Shown: positions 42,715 through 52,565, numbered from the stretch's first letter. The stretch: DNA of 64,000 nucleotides from Sulfuricella sp. (GCA_023266195.1 JAHFRP010000005.1:62001-126000); one strand, 5' to 3'. Numbers and translations: made by a program. Notes: generated from the sequence alone by a model not told the origin.

Positions 42715-44459
42715 TGACACATCCACACCTCCGGCAGCATGCCCAACTCGTTCTTGCCTGCGTGGCTGCGGCAGGCTGCGCGGTGCTGTCCGCCTGTACT
42801 ACGCCGCAACAGCCCAAGCAGAGCGTGGCGCTGGAGCAGATCAATCGCGAAATGACCCAGGCGGCGGCCGAATCCCGCAACGAAAAGACCCCGGATGCCG
42901 TCGCCAATGCCCTGCTCCCGCCCTTGCGCATCGAGCTTCCCAAGGGTGCCGAAAAGCGCCTCGAACCGCGTTTCGACCTGATCGTGAACAATGCGCCGGC
43001 CAATCAGATTTACATGAGCATCGTGTCCGGCACGCGCTACAGCATGCTGCTGCATCCCGAAGTAAGCGGCTCGATTTCGGTCAACCTCAAGGATGTAACG
43101 GTGAAGGAGGCGCTCGACGCGCTGCGCGAGCTCTACGGCTACGACTACCGCATCGAAGGTTCGCGCCTTTTCGTTTACCCGGCTGGGATGCAGAGCCGGG
43201 TGTTCCAGGTCAACTACCTGCTCGCAGAACGCATGGGCAGCTCCGACATCCGCGTCACTTCCGGCTCGGTGGTCGACAGCGGCGGAGGTTCCTCATCGCC
43301 GGGCTCGGCGCCTGTCCCGGGCAGCGCCGCTCCTAGCATGACCACGACCCGTTCCCTGGTGTCCAGCCGTATCTCCACCACCTCCAACAGCAATTTCTGG
43401 AACGAACTTGCCGCCGCCCTGAAAACCATCGTCGGCGAAGGCGACGGCCGCAGCGTGGTGGTCAGCCCCCAGTCCGGCGTGGTGGTGATTCGGGCCATGC
43501 CGGGCGAGCTGCGCAGCGTGGAAACCTACCTCAGGCAGGCGCAGCTCGCGATGGACCGCCAGGTGATCCTGGAAGCCAAGATCATCAACGTGGACCTGCA
43601 TGACGGCAAACAGGCCGGCATCAATTGGGCCGCGCTGAACAAGGCGGACCAGCACGGCTTTTCGGTTGGCGCCGATACCAGCAAATTCGCCTACCCCGGC
43701 GGCGCGATCGCAGCCGGCACCACACTTCACGACGCACTTGGCACCGGGATGGCAACGTCGGGCGGCACCACCGCCGCAGGCCTGTTCGGCATTGCCTTCC
43801 AGACCGGCAGCTTCGCCGCCGTGATGAATTTCCTCGATTCCCAGGGCAACACCCACGTCCTGTCCAGCCCGCGCATCGCCACCCTCAACAACCAGCAGGC
43901 AGTGCTCAAGGTGGGTCTGGACCAGTTCTTCGTCACCAACGTCAGCTCCTCCACCACCTCCACCGTTTCGGGCACCACCAGCCTGCCCAATGTCACGCTG
44001 CAGCCGTTCTTTTCCGGCATCGTGCTGGACGTGACGCCGCAGATCGACGAGGAAGGCAACATCACGCTCCACGTCCATCCCGCCGTGAGCGATGTCACCG
44101 AGGTCACAAAGAACATCGATCTGGGCTCGGCCGGCAACCTCAAGCTTCCCTTGGCGCAAAGCAACGTGAGCGAAACCGACAGCATCATCCGCGCTCAGGA
44201 CGGGCAGATCGTGGCCATCGGCGGGCTGATGAAGCAGAGCACCGCCGATGCGCAGAACCAGCTTCCCGGCCTGGGCGATGTCCCCGGTTTGGGCGTGCTG
44301 TTTCGCAACACCAACCGCAATAATCAAAAGCAGGAACTGGTGATCCTGCTCAAGGCGACGGTGGTGCGAGGCTCGGCGGCGTGGAACCAGGATATCCTGC
44401 ATAGCCAGCAGCGCATCCAGGACATGACCCGCGCCAACAAGGAAGCCGGGCAACCCTGA
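42711..44459 (+). CDS. mshL: MshL, outer-membrane secretin lipoprotein
   Basis: 582-residue secretin of the MSHA pilus. The lipobox LSAC places the lipidated cysteine at C29. A secretin/TonB short N-terminal domain (ILHPEVSGSISV-like region, about 105-150) leads to the N-domain and the C-terminal secretin domain with VTPQIDEEGNITLHVHPAVS and GGLMKQSTADAQNQLPGLGD. A Ser/Gly-rich linker lies at about residues 183-210. Confidence 0.93.
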   Translation: MMTHPHLRQHAQLVLACVAAAGCAVLSACTTPQQPKQSVALEQINREMTQAAAESRNEKTPDAVANALLPPLRIELPKGAEKRLEPRFDLIVNNAPANQIYMSIVSGTRYSMLLHPEVSGSISVNLKDVTVKEALDALRELYGYDYRIEGSRLFVYPAGMQSRVFQVNYLLAERMGSSDIRVTSGSVVDSGGGSSSPGSAPVPGSAAPSMTTTRSLVSSRISTTSNSNFWNELAAALKTIVGEGDGRSVVVSPQSGVVVIRAMPGELRSVETYLRQAQLAMDRQVILEAKIINVDLHDGKQAGINWAALNKADQHGFSVGADTSKFAYPGGAIAAGTTLHDALGTGMATSGGTTAAGLFGIAFQTGSFAAVMNFLDSQGNTHVLSSPRIATLNNQQAVLKVGLDQFFVTNVSSSTTSTVSGTTSLPNVTLQPFFSGIVLDVTPQIDEEGNITLHVHPAVSDVTEVTKNIDLGSAGNLKLPLAQSNVSETDSIIRAQDGQIVAIGGLMKQSTADAQNQLPGLGDVPGLGVLFRNTNRNNQKQELVILLKATVVRGSAAWNQDILHSQQRIQDMTRANKEAGQP

Positions 44460-45304
44460 TGTACGAAGCCCACTTCGGCTTGAGCGAAAGTCCCTTCGGC
44501 ATTACGCCGGACACCAGTTTTTTCTTTGCCTGCGCGAGCTACCAGGAAGCGCTCAACACGCTGCTGCTCGCGGCTCAGAACGGCGAGGGCTTCATCAAGG
44601 TCACCGGCGAGGTGGGCACCGGCAAGACCCTGCTGTGCCGCAAGTTCCTGGGGGGCCTGGACGAAAGCTTTGTTACCGCTTATATCCCCAATCCCTATCT
44701 CGAACCGCGTACTTTGCTGCTGGCCCTGGCGGACGAGCTGCAAATTCCGCTCGACAAGGATGTGGACCAGCACCACCTGCTCAAGCAGCTCAACCTGGCC
44801 CTGCTGCGCCACGCCGAAGAGGGCCGGCGGGTGCTGGTTTGCCTTGACGAGGCCCAGGCCATGCCGCAGGAAAGCCTGGAAGCGCTGCGTTTGCTGACCA
44901 ACCTGGAAACCGAGAAGCGCAAGCTGCTGCAGGTGGTCCTGTTCGGCCAGCCGGAACTCAATGTCAAGCTCCAACAGGAGCAGCTGCGCCAGATCAACCA
45001 GCGCATTACTTTTCACTATAACCTGTCGCCCTTGAGCCGGGACGAGCTGGACTACTATCTCGCTCACCGGCTCGGCGTTGCGGGCCATCGCGGCGGGCCG
45101 CTGTTCGAGAGCGGTGCGGTGCGCTACCTGCACCGGGCCAGCGGGGGCGTGCCCCGGCTGGTGAATATCCTGGCGCACAAGGCTTTGCTGCTGGCCTACG
45201 GCGAGGGACGGCAAAACGTCGTCGCCAGACAGGTCAGGGCAGCGGCGATCGATACGCCCGCGTCCCGCAGAATTCCCCGCTGGGTCTGGCGCTTCGGCGT
45301 CTGA
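44459..45304 (+). CDS. mshM: MshM, ExeA-like AAA ATPase
   Basis: 281-residue ATPase with an N-terminal HFGLSESPFGITPD signature, Walker A GEVGTGKTLL, Walker B VLVCLDEAQAMP and the arginine-rich sensor region INQRITFHYNLSPLS. ExeA relatives act with peptidoglycan-binding partners in secretin assembly. No peptidoglycan-binding domain is present here. Its ATG overlaps the mshL stop. Confidence 0.9.
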   Translation: MYEAHFGLSESPFGITPDTSFFFACASYQEALNTLLLAAQNGEGFIKVTGEVGTGKTLLCRKFLGGLDESFVTAYIPNPYLEPRTLLLALADELQIPLDKDVDQHHLLKQLNLALLRHAEEGRRVLVCLDEAQAMPQESLEALRLLTNLETEKRKLLQVVLFGQPELNVKLQQEQLRQINQRITFHYNLSPLSRDELDYYLAHRLGVAGHRGGPLFESGAVRYLHRASGGVPRLVNILAHKALLLAYGEGRQNVVARQVRAAAIDTPASRRIPRWVWRFGV

Positions 45305-45328
45305 GCATCCGATTCAGGAAAAAATACC

Positions 45329-46459
45329 ATGAGCGTAATCAACAAGATGTTGCAGGAGCTGGAGCAGCGCAAGCCCGGCGGCGTCAACAACGGCGGGCTG
45401 CCCAAGCAGGTCCGGCCGGCACCGATGCGCCCGTCCGGCGGCAAAGCGCCGCTACGCATGGCCGGCGTCGCGGTCCTGGCGCTGGCGGTGGGTGGGCTGG
45501 CTTACTGGTACCGTCCCGTCCGTCCGGTCGGGAACCCTGTCGTGCGGCAACCCGCGGCGGCGCCTCAGCCTACGTTCAACCTGCCGGCCCCCGTTTCGTC
45601 ACAACCGATTCCGCCTCAACCGACCCCGCCCGAGCCGGCCCCATTGCCCGCCGGCCAGGACTTCCGGCTCAAAATGGACTCGGGCGATATTTCCGGGAAT
45701 TTGCCGGCGCAGCAGCCGGAGCCTTCCGCCAGGGCCGCAACCCCTCCTCCCCTTCCCGCAACGACCGTCGAGAGCCAAAATCGCCGCCCGTCCAGAGAAG
45801 AGGGAGCCGGCAAAGCCCCGCGTAAATCCGTGGCGTCCGCCTCCATCGCCAAGGCTCGCGGCGATGCGCAGTTGAAATCCACTTCGCCGCACCAGAAGGC
45901 GGAATTTCTTTACCAGAAAGCGCTGTCCCTGATGGAGGAGGGCCGCGTGGCCGAGGCGCGGGACAATCTCGACAACGCACTCGCAACCGAGCCTGGCAAC
46001 GCCGCCGCGCGGCAATTGCTCGCCGGGGTACTGATCGACGGCAAGAAAATCCCGCAGGCCGAGGCTGTTTTGCAGGCCGGCCTCGCGCTGACTCCCGAGC
46101 AGGCCGGCCTCGCCATGCTCCTGGCCCGCCTGCAGGTCGACCAGGCCGACCTGCCGGGCGCGCTCGCCACGTTGAGGAAAACCCAGCCCTACGCGGCCGA
46201 CAATGCCGACTACCAGGCGTTCATGGCGGCGCTGCTGCAGCGGGCCGGCCAGCATGAAGAGGCCATCGAGCGCTACCGCAATGCATTGCGCCGCAACCCT
46301 TCCTCCGGCCCCTGGCTGGTGGGGCTGGGCATTTCCCTGCAAGCGGAAAACCGCCCGGCCGATGCCCAGGAAGCCTACGGCCGCGCCAAGTCTTCCGGCG
46401 GGCTGAACGCGGAATTACAGGCCTTTGTCGATCAGCGCCTGAAGCAAATCCAGAGGTAG
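45329..46459 (+). CDS. mshN: MshN, TPR protein of the MSHA pilus
   Basis: 376-residue protein: short cytoplasmic start (SVINKMLQELEQRKPGG), a membrane helix (AGVAVLALAVGGLAYWY), a proline-rich linker (about 60-175) and TPR repeats (about 195-376: AEFLYQKALSLMEEGRVAEA and following). The stop codon lies in the arm of a palindrome at 46456-46528. It ends the msh locus. Confidence 0.88.
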   Translation: MSVINKMLQELEQRKPGGVNNGGLPKQVRPAPMRPSGGKAPLRMAGVAVLALAVGGLAYWYRPVRPVGNPVVRQPAAAPQPTFNLPAPVSSQPIPPQPTPPEPAPLPAGQDFRLKMDSGDISGNLPAQQPEPSARAATPPPLPATTVESQNRRPSREEGAGKAPRKSVASASIAKARGDAQLKSTSPHQKAEFLYQKALSLMEEGRVAEARDNLDNALATEPGNAAARQLLAGVLIDGKKIPQAEAVLQAGLALTPEQAGLAMLLARLQVDQADLPGALATLRKTQPYAADNADYQAFMAALLQRAGQHEEAIERYRNALRRNPSSGPWLVGLGISLQAENRPADAQEAYGRAKSSGGLNAELQAFVDQRLKQIQR

Positions 46460-46528
46460 GTCGGGCGTCTCGCGCCCGACAATTATCTCGAATCAACCAA
46501 AGCGTCGGGCACGGGGTGCCCGACCTAC
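46456..46528. terminator. Nested palindromes between convergent mshN and comF
   Basis: GTAGGTCGGGC at 46456-46466 pairs with GCCCGACCTAC at 46518-46528. Each arm also forms its own hairpin (46461-46479 and 46504-46524). The position between convergent genes suggests bidirectional termination. There is no T-tract, so the mechanism is uncertain. The arms resemble the GTAGGTCGG ends at 26105-26136. Confidence 0.6.
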
Positions 46529-46537
46529 ATGACACCT

Positions 46538-47254
46538 CTACGCGTGCTTCGGCGTGCGTGCCACCACCCAGGCGCTTACCTCGGCTGCTCCGCACTTCAG
46601 CAGTACCCGGCCGAGTTCCTCGAGCGTCGAGCCGGTGGTCATCACGTCGTCCAGCACCGCCACCTTTTTTCCCGCCAGGTCGAGATCGCAGGCAAACGCT
46701 CCGCGTACGTTGCGACGGCGCTGTTTCCATTCCAGTCCCGCCTGGCTTGGCGTGTCGCGCGTGCGGCGGCAGGCGTCGGCCGCGAGCGGGATGTCGAGCC
46801 GGCGCGACAAGGGCTTGGCGATCTCCAGCGCCTGGTTGAAGCCGCGCTCCTTGAGTCGCGCCGGATGGAGCGGCATCGGCAGCAGCAGATCCGGCTTGGG
46901 GTGCGCGGCGGCGAGCCGTGCGAGCGGCTCGGCCAGCGCTTCGGCCAGGGTGAGATTGCCGGCATATTTGAAGGCTTGCAACAGACGGTCGATGGGAAAA
47001 CCGTAGCTGAAAGCCGCCAGGGTGCGGCCGAACGCGGGTGGGCGGCGCAGGCAGGCCCCGCAAACCTGGCCGTCCGGCGTGGGCAGGGCGCAGACCGGGC
47101 ACGCCGGTAGGGCATGATGGGGCAGGTCGGCATCGCAGGCCGCGCACAGTGCCCGATCGGGCGAGGCGGCACCGCACAGCGCGCAGTGGACGGGGAAAAA
47201 TGCCTGCACAAAATTTGTGCAGCCGTTTAAAATGTAGCCGGGAAGATTTGACAA
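46538..47254 (-). CDS. comF: ComF-like phosphoribosyltransferase
   Basis: 238-residue ComF/GntX family protein. An N-terminal zinc domain (CALCG, CAAC, CPVC, CGAC) is followed by the phosphoribosyltransferase core with VAVLDDVMTTGSTLEEL. The start appears to be TTG 47254, since no ATG lies before the zinc cysteines. Relatives aid DNA uptake or late natural transformation, though the molecular role is unclear. Confidence 0.85.
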   Translation of the reverse strand: MSNLPGYILNGCTNFVQAFFPVHCALCGAASPDRALCAACDADLPHHALPACPVCALPTPDGQVCGACLRRPPAFGRTLAAFSYGFPIDRLLQAFKYAGNLTLAEALAEPLARLAAAHPKPDLLLPMPLHPARLKERGFNQALEIAKPLSRRLDIPLAADACRRTRDTPSQAGLEWKQRRRNVRGAFACDLDLAGKKVAVLDDVMTTGSTLEELGRVLLKCGAAEVSAWVVARTPKHA

Positions 47255-47319
47255 CTTGGGGCCAATCCCTGAAGATTAGGCCCGATTTTACTGTGAAAGA
47301 GTCGCATAAGGGTCAATTT

Positions 47320-47721
47320 ATGAAAAAGGTCGAAAAGCACATTCCCGCCGCGCAATGCCGCCGTTCCGCGCAGATGTTCATTATCGGCAGCATCTTGGCG
47401 GTGATCGTGTTCCCGCTGGTCATGGTGTGGATCGCGGCGTCGATCTTCGTTTACGCTTCCGCCGCGCATCATCCCGATCACCGTGTCGGGGAGTTCCAGC
47501 GCTGGGCGGGCTACCGCTTCTACGGACTGGTCGGCACGCTGGTGGTGACGCTCAACTTCAGCGGCGAGATGAAGCACTGGGTGGGCGGCGGGCTGAATCT
47601 GCTGCTTGCGGTGTGGGCGGTGAGCATCCTGGTGGTGGTGCCGCTCGGGATCCGGGATTTGATCCGGATCAGCCGGGAAGACTGGCGGGACATGATGCTG
47701 GAGGTGGAAGTCCATGAATGA
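47320..47721 (+). CDS. Unknown membrane protein upstream of bioB
   Basis: 133-residue protein with about three membrane helices: residues 19-43 ([19 protein letters not shown]), a middle segment ([14 protein letters not shown]) and 89-108 ([20 protein letters not shown]). A charged C-terminus follows. I do not recognise a family. ATG 47320 follows AAGGG at 47308-47312. It overlaps bioB by 8 bp, so translation is coupled with biotin synthase. Whether it takes part in biotin metabolism cannot be told. Confidence 0.75.
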   Translation: MKKVEKHIPAAQCRRSAQMFIIGSILAVIVFPLVMVWIAASIFVYASAAHHPDHRVGEFQRWAGYRFYGLVGTLVVTLNFSGEMKHWVGGGLNLLLAVWAVSILVVVPLGIRDLIRISREDWRDMMLEVEVHE

Positions 47722-48685
47722 CATGCTGAAACCGGAAGTGGCCGCAGGCCGGCGCTGGACGGTGGCCGAGATCGAGGCGCTGTTCGCCCTGCCGTTCAAC
47801 GACCTGATATTCCAGGCGCAAACCGTCCATCGCGCCCATTTCGATCCCAACGAAGTGCAGGTGAGCACCCTGCTTTCCATCAAGACCGGCGGTTGCAGCG
47901 AGGATTGCGGCTACTGCTCGCAATCCAAGCGCCACCATACCGCTGTCGAGCAGGAAAACCTGCTGGAGCTGGAAACCGTGCTGGACAAGGCCAAGGCCGC
48001 CAAGGAAAAGGGCGCCACCCGTTTTTGCATGGGCGCGGCCTGGCGTGGTCCGAAGCAGAAGGACCTCAAGCCGGTGCTCGACATGATCACCGCCGTGCGC
48101 GCGCTGGGGCTGGAAACCTGCGTCACCCTCGGCATGCTGAAAGAAGGCCAGGCCGAACAATTGCGCGAGGCCGGCCTGGATTACTACAACCATAACCTGG
48201 ACACCGCGCCGGAGTATTACGGCGAAGTGGTTACCACCCATACCTACCAGGATCGGCTCGACACGCTCGACGAAGTGCGCCAGGCCGGCATCAAGGTCTG
48301 CTCCGGAGGCATCGTCGGCATGGGCGAGTCGCGCACTCACCGCGCCGCCCTGATTGCGCAGCTCGCCAATCTCAATCCGCCGCCGGAATCGGTGCCGATC
48401 AATATGCTGGTGCAGGTGAAGGGCACCCCGATGCAGGATGCCGCGGCGCTCGATCCGCTCGAATTCGTGCGCACCGTCGCCGTCGCGCGCATCACCATGC
48501 CGCAAAGCCTGGTGCGCCTGTCCGCCGGGCGCGAGCAGATGGCGGCGCCGCTCCAGGCGCTGTGCTTTTTGGCCGGCGCCAACTCGGTCTTCTACGGCGA
48601 CAAGCTGCTGACCGCCGCCAATCCCTCCGCCGAAAGCGATCAGGAACTGTTCGACCGGCTGGGCATGCGGGTGATGGGAGCCTAA
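47714..48685 (+). CDS. bioB: Biotin synthase
   Basis: Radical-SAM enzyme that inserts sulfur into dethiobiotin. The 323-residue protein has the SAM cluster C61-X3-C65-X2-C68 (CSEDCGYC) and the conserved YNHNLDT and SGGIVGMGE motifs. ATG 47714 follows GGAGGTGGAAG. It is the first of five linked biotin genes, but a 244-bp repeat-bearing gap separates it from bioF. Confidence 0.97.
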   Translation: MNDMLKPEVAAGRRWTVAEIEALFALPFNDLIFQAQTVHRAHFDPNEVQVSTLLSIKTGGCSEDCGYCSQSKRHHTAVEQENLLELETVLDKAKAAKEKGATRFCMGAAWRGPKQKDLKPVLDMITAVRALGLETCVTLGMLKEGQAEQLREAGLDYYNHNLDTAPEYYGEVVTTHTYQDRLDTLDEVRQAGIKVCSGGIVGMGESRTHRAALIAQLANLNPPPESVPINMLVQVKGTPMQDAAALDPLEFVRTVAVARITMPQSLVRLSAGREQMAAPLQALCFLAGANSVFYGDKLLTAANPSAESDQELFDRLGMRVMGA

Positions 48686-48734
48686 CCGGAGTTTTGAATT
48701 GGTTCTACTTTGTCAGACTTAGCTGATGGTAACG

Positions 48735-48835
48735 TTCCCCCCTTTGAAAAAGGGGGGTTAGGGGGGATTTAAAGCGGCACCACGACCTGCCGGCATTCTT
48801 AAATCCCCCTCAATCCCCCTTTTTCAAAGGGGGAA
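48735..48835. repeat. Long inverted repeat with CCCCCTTTTTCAAAGGGGG arms
   Basis: Arms of about 37 bp at 48735-48772 and 48799-48835 (G/C tracts flanking TTTGAAAAAG, then TTAGGGGGGATTTAA) surround a 26-bp loop. It resembles palindromic elements widespread in proteobacterial intergenic DNA. No target duplication was resolved. It fills the bioB-bioF gap and may terminate or attenuate the bioB message. Confidence 0.85.
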
Positions 48836-48929
48836 GGCGCTATGCGAACCCGATGCGAATTCAATCTGACAAAGCAAAGTTAGGGCCTGTTCGAAATTCA
48901 ACACTAAAAACTCGAAATTCGGGAACGCC

Positions 48930-50105
48930 ATGCCTTTTTCTCATCTTGCCGCTGAACTCGACGAACTGGAGGCGGACGGCCTGCGCCGTCGGCGCCGCGT
49001 GGTGGAAAGCGCTCAGGGTTCGCGCGTGGTCGAGGGCGGGCGCGAATATCTGTCCTTCTGCAGCAACGATTACCTCGGCCTGGCCAACCATCCGGCGCTG
49101 ATCGAGGCGCTGCGGCAGGCGGCGAGCCAGTATGGCGTCGGCGCGGGGGCGTCGCACTTGGTGAGCGGCCACGGCGCGCCGCATCACCAGCTGGAACAGG
49201 AGCTCGCCGCATTCACCGGGCAGCCGGCGGCGCTGCTGTTTTCCACCGGCTACATGGCCAACCTCGGCATCGTCGCCGCCCTGGCCGGGCGCGGCGGCGA
49301 GATTTTCGCCGACAAGCTCAACCATGCCTCGCTCAACGAGGCGGCGCTGCTGTCCCGCGCCAAGCTCACGCGCTATCCGCACCTCGATCTGGACATGCTG
49401 GAGCGCCGGCTGGCCGCGTCGACGGCACGGCGCAAGCTGGTCGCGACGGATGCCGTGTTCAGCATGGACGGCGACCTCGCCCCGGTGCCGGAACTCGCCG
49501 CCCTGTGCGAGCGCCACGATGCCCTGCTGCTGCTGGACGACGCCCACGGCTTCGGCGTGCTGGGGGAGGCGGGGCGCGGCGTTCTGGAACATTTCGCTTC
49601 ACGCCTGACGTCCGGCGCCTCACGGATCGTTTACATGGCGACCCTGGGCAAGGCCGCCGGCGTGTTCGGCGCCTTCGTCGCCGGGCCGGCCGTGCTGACG
49701 GATTATCTGGTTCAGCGTGCGCGCTCCTATATCTACACCACCGCCACTCCGCCCCCGCTGGCGGCGGCCCTTTCCGCCAGCCTCAAGTTGATCGCGGCGG
49801 AATCATGGCGGCGCGAAAGGCTGCGGGATTCGATCGCCGCCCTGAAAACCGGCTTGAAGTCGAGCCGCTGGCGGCTGATGGAATCGGCCACACCGATCCA
49901 GCCGCTGGTGATCGGCGCCAACCGGGAAACGCTGGCCGTGAGCGACGCGCTGCGCGAGCGCGGAATCTGGGTGCCGGCGATCCGTCCGCCGACCGTGCCG
50001 AAAGGCGAGGCGCGCCTGCGCATTTCGCTGTCCGCGGCGCACAGCCGGGAGGATGTGGCGCGGCTGGTCGAAGCGCTGAATGAATTGGAAAAAATCGCCG
50101 CATGA
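48930..50105 (+). CDS. bioF: 8-amino-7-oxononanoate synthase
   Basis: PLP enzyme that joins pimeloyl-ACP/CoA and alanine. The 391-residue protein has [12 protein letters not shown] near residue 46, the pocket [20 protein letters not shown] and the PLP lysine K241 in [12 protein letters not shown]. Its stop overlaps the bioH start. Confidence 0.95.
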   Translation: MPFSHLAAELDELEADGLRRRRRVVESAQGSRVVEGGREYLSFCSNDYLGLANHPALIEALRQAASQYGVGAGASHLVSGHGAPHHQLEQELAAFTGQPAALLFSTGYMANLGIVAALAGRGGEIFADKLNHASLNEAALLSRAKLTRYPHLDLDMLERRLAASTARRKLVATDAVFSMDGDLAPVPELAALCERHDALLLLDDAHGFGVLGEAGRGVLEHFASRLTSGASRIVYMATLGKAAGVFGAFVAGPAVLTDYLVQRARSYIYTTATPPPLAAALSASLKLIAAESWRRERLRDSIAALKTGLKSSRWRLMESATPIQPLVIGANRETLAVSDALRERGIWVPAIRPPTVPKGEARLRISLSAAHSREDVARLVEALNELEKIAA

Positions 50106-50863
50106 AGCCCTATGTCGAAACCGTCGGCAACGGCCCAAACCTTGTCTTGCTCCACGGCTGGGGCATGCACGGCGGCGTGTGGGACGGGGTGCGCGATGCG
50201 CTGGCGCGCCGCTTCCGCCTGCACATCGTCGATTTGCCCGGCTACGGCGCCAGCCCGACGCTTCCGGTGCAGGGTCTGGAGGGTATCGCGGGCGCCGTGG
50301 CCGGCGCACTGCCGGATTCTTTCCACGTTTGCGGCTGGTCGCTGGGCGGGTTGGTCGCGCAGGAGCTGGCGCTGCTATTCCCGGGCCGGGTCGAGCGCCT
50401 GGTCCTGACCGGAGCCACGCCCTGTTTCACGATGCGCGAGGATTGGTCCGGCGCCGTGCCGCGCGAGGTGCTGCTGGAGTTTGCCGCAGCTCTGGAAACG
50501 GATTACGAAGGCACGTTGAAGCGATTTCTTGCGCTCCAGGCGCGGGGCGACGACGCGGCCAAGCCGGTGCTGAAGCGGCTGCGCGAAACTTTGTTCGCCC
50601 GCGGCAGGCCGGACGGCGAGACGCTGCGGGCGGGGTTGCGCATCCTGCTGGACAGCGATTTGCGCGGCCGGTTTGCGGCCATAAACAAACCGGCCCTGCT
50701 CGTGCAGGGCGAGCGCGATCTGCTCACTCCGCCGGAGGCGGCGCAGTGGATGGCCGGGCAGACCGGGGCGCGCCTGGAAATCGTGCGCGGCGCGGCCCAC
50801 GCGGTTTTTCTGTCGCATCGCGAATTATTCGTCGAAACAATCACCGGGTTTTTGCATGACTGA
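50102..50863 (+). CDS. bioH: Pimeloyl-ACP methyl ester esterase BioH
   Basis: Alpha/beta hydrolase of 253 residues that releases pimeloyl-ACP from its methyl ester. The nucleophile is S80 in GWSLGGL, the oxyanion segment is LLHGWGMHGGVW, and the C-terminal His is in RGAAHAVFLSH. Location between bioF and bioC supports BioH over generic hydrolases. Confidence 0.92.
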   Translation: MKPYVETVGNGPNLVLLHGWGMHGGVWDGVRDALARRFRLHIVDLPGYGASPTLPVQGLEGIAGAVAGALPDSFHVCGWSLGGLVAQELALLFPGRVERLVLTGATPCFTMREDWSGAVPREVLLEFAAALETDYEGTLKRFLALQARGDDAAKPVLKRLRETLFARGRPDGETLRAGLRILLDSDLRGRFAAINKPALLVQGERDLLTPPEAAQWMAGQTGARLEIVRGAAHAVFLSHRELFVETITGFLHD

Positions 50864-51728
50864 TCAATATACGCTGGACAAAGGCCGGGTGCGCCGCTCG
50901 TTCGACCGCGCCGCGGCCACCTATGACCGGGTGGCGGTGCTGCAGCGGGAAGTCTGCGAACGCATGGCCGAGCGCCTGCAATACGTCAAATCCGAACCTG
51001 GCGTCATCCTCGACGCCGGCTCCGGCACCGGCTACGGCGCGCACTTGCTGCGCGGACGCTTTGCCAGGGCGCGCGTGGTCGAGCTCGATCTCGCCCCGGC
51101 CATGCTGGGCGCGTCGCGCCGGAAGCAGCCGGGCTGGCGCCGCCTGCTGCCGTTCCTGGCCGAACCGGCGCAGGTGTGCGGCGACATCGAGCGGCTGCCC
51201 TTTCGCAGCGGCAGCATCGGCATGATCTGGTCCAACCTGGCCATGCAGTGGTGCAACGATTTCGACGCGACCTTTGCCGGCATGTGGCAGGCGCTGGAGA
51301 ATGGCGGGCTGCTGATGTTCAGCACCTTCGGCCCGGACACGCTGAAGGAATTGCGCCAGGCTTTCGGCGCGCTCGACGGCTACGCCCACGTCAACCGCTT
51401 CCCGGATATGCACGACATTGGCGACGCCCTGATGCGCAACGGTTTTGCCGCGCCGGTGATGGACATGGAAACCATCACCCTGACCTACGACGACCTGGCC
51501 GGCCTGATGCGCGACCTCAAGGCGCTGGGCGCTCACAACGCCAACCAGGGCCGGGGGCGGGGCTTGCTGGGCAAGGCCGCCTGGCAGCGCTTGCAGCAGC
51601 AGTACGAAATGCTGCGCCGCAACGGCAAGCTGCCGGCCACTTATGAAGTGGTTTACGGCCATGCCTGGAAGGGCGAAAAAAAGCCGGCGCCGGGCGAGCC
51701 GCAGGTGGTGCGCTTCGCCCATGGATGA
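50856..51728 (+). CDS. bioC: Malonyl-ACP O-methyltransferase BioC
   Basis: SAM-dependent methyltransferase of 290 residues that starts pimelate synthesis. Motif I is VILDAGSGTGYGAHLL, and LDLAPAMLGASR and IWSNLAMQWCNDF follow. It overlaps bioH by 8 bp. Confidence 0.93.
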   Translation: MTDQYTLDKGRVRRSFDRAAATYDRVAVLQREVCERMAERLQYVKSEPGVILDAGSGTGYGAHLLRGRFARARVVELDLAPAMLGASRRKQPGWRRLLPFLAEPAQVCGDIERLPFRSGSIGMIWSNLAMQWCNDFDATFAGMWQALENGGLLMFSTFGPDTLKELRQAFGALDGYAHVNRFPDMHDIGDALMRNGFAAPVMDMETITLTYDDLAGLMRDLKALGAHNANQGRGRGLLGKAAWQRLQQQYEMLRRNGKLPATYEVVYGHAWKGEKKPAPGEPQVVRFAHG

Positions 51729-51743
51729 ACCCAAAAAAAGCGG

Positions 51744-51862
51744 TTGAACCGCAAAGGCGCAAGAGAAAATCATGGTGTTATCGAATTCATCCGATCACCT
51801 TCCGGTGGATGCGGAAGTGGTCATAGATTGTTGTGTTCTTTGCGTATCTGCGGTTAACGAAT
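51744..51862. repeat. Imperfect inverted repeat before bioD
   Basis: AACCGCAAAGGCGCAAGAG near 51747-51765 pairs imperfectly with TTCTTTGCGTATCTGCGGTT near 51838-51857. It looks like a decayed member of a dispersed repeat family and occupies most of the bioC-bioD gap. Confidence 0.55.
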
Positions 51863-51875
51863 TGCGGTTATTAGG

Positions 51876-52565
51876 ATGAAACAGGCTTATTTTATTACTG
51901 GCACCGACACCAACGTCGGCAAGACGCTGATCGCCGGCGCTCTGCTGCGCGCTTTTGCCTGCCGGGGGCTGCGTGCCGTCGGTATGAAGCCGGTTGCGGC
52001 CGGCTGCGAGGAGACCGGCGGTGTCCCGCACTGCGCGGATGTGGCGAGCCTGCTGGCGGCGGGCAATGTCGCCGCGCCGCAGGAAATCGTCAATCCGTAT
52101 GCGCTGATTCCGCCCGTCGCACCTCATATCGCGGCCGAGCAATCCGGGGTGGAAATCCGCCTCGAAGAAATTATGCGGTGTTTCCGCGAGTTGCAGAAAG
52201 TGGCCGACATCGTTGTCGTCGAAGGTGTGGGGGGCTTCATGGTGCCGCTCAACCCGCGCCGGAATACCGCTGATCTGGCTGAAATACTGGGGCTTCCGGT
52301 CATTTTGGTGGTTGGCCTGCGTCTCGGTTGTCTCAACCATGCCTTGCTCGCCGCGGAGGCGATTGAGCGGCGCGGGTTGAGATTGGCGGGCTGGGTGGCG
52401 AACCAGGTCGAGCCCGATCTGCCGTTCCTGCCGGCCAACGTTGCGGCGCTGGAGCAGCGGCTGCCTGCGCCTTTGCTTGGCGCGGTGCCATATTGCCCGG
52501 GAGTGGACTCAAGCCGTGCCGTGGAGTGGCTGCATATTTCGTTTCTGGAAAATGCGTGGCTATAA
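51876..52565 (+). CDS. bioD: Dethiobiotin synthetase
   Basis: ATP-dependent carboxylase of 229 residues with the P-loop GTDTNVGKTLIAG near residue 8, MKPVAAGCE, and EGVGGFMVPLN. It follows the bioC gene after 147 bp. bioA, the missing step between BioF and BioD, is not in this window. Confidence 0.95.
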   Translation: MKQAYFITGTDTNVGKTLIAGALLRAFACRGLRAVGMKPVAAGCEETGGVPHCADVASLLAAGNVAAPQEIVNPYALIPPVAPHIAAEQSGVEIRLEEIMRCFRELQKVADIVVVEGVGGFMVPLNPRRNTADLAEILGLPVILVVGLRLGCLNHALLAAEAIERRGLRLAGWVANQVEPDLPFLPANVAALEQRLPAPLLGAVPYCPGVDSSRAVEWLHISFLENAWL

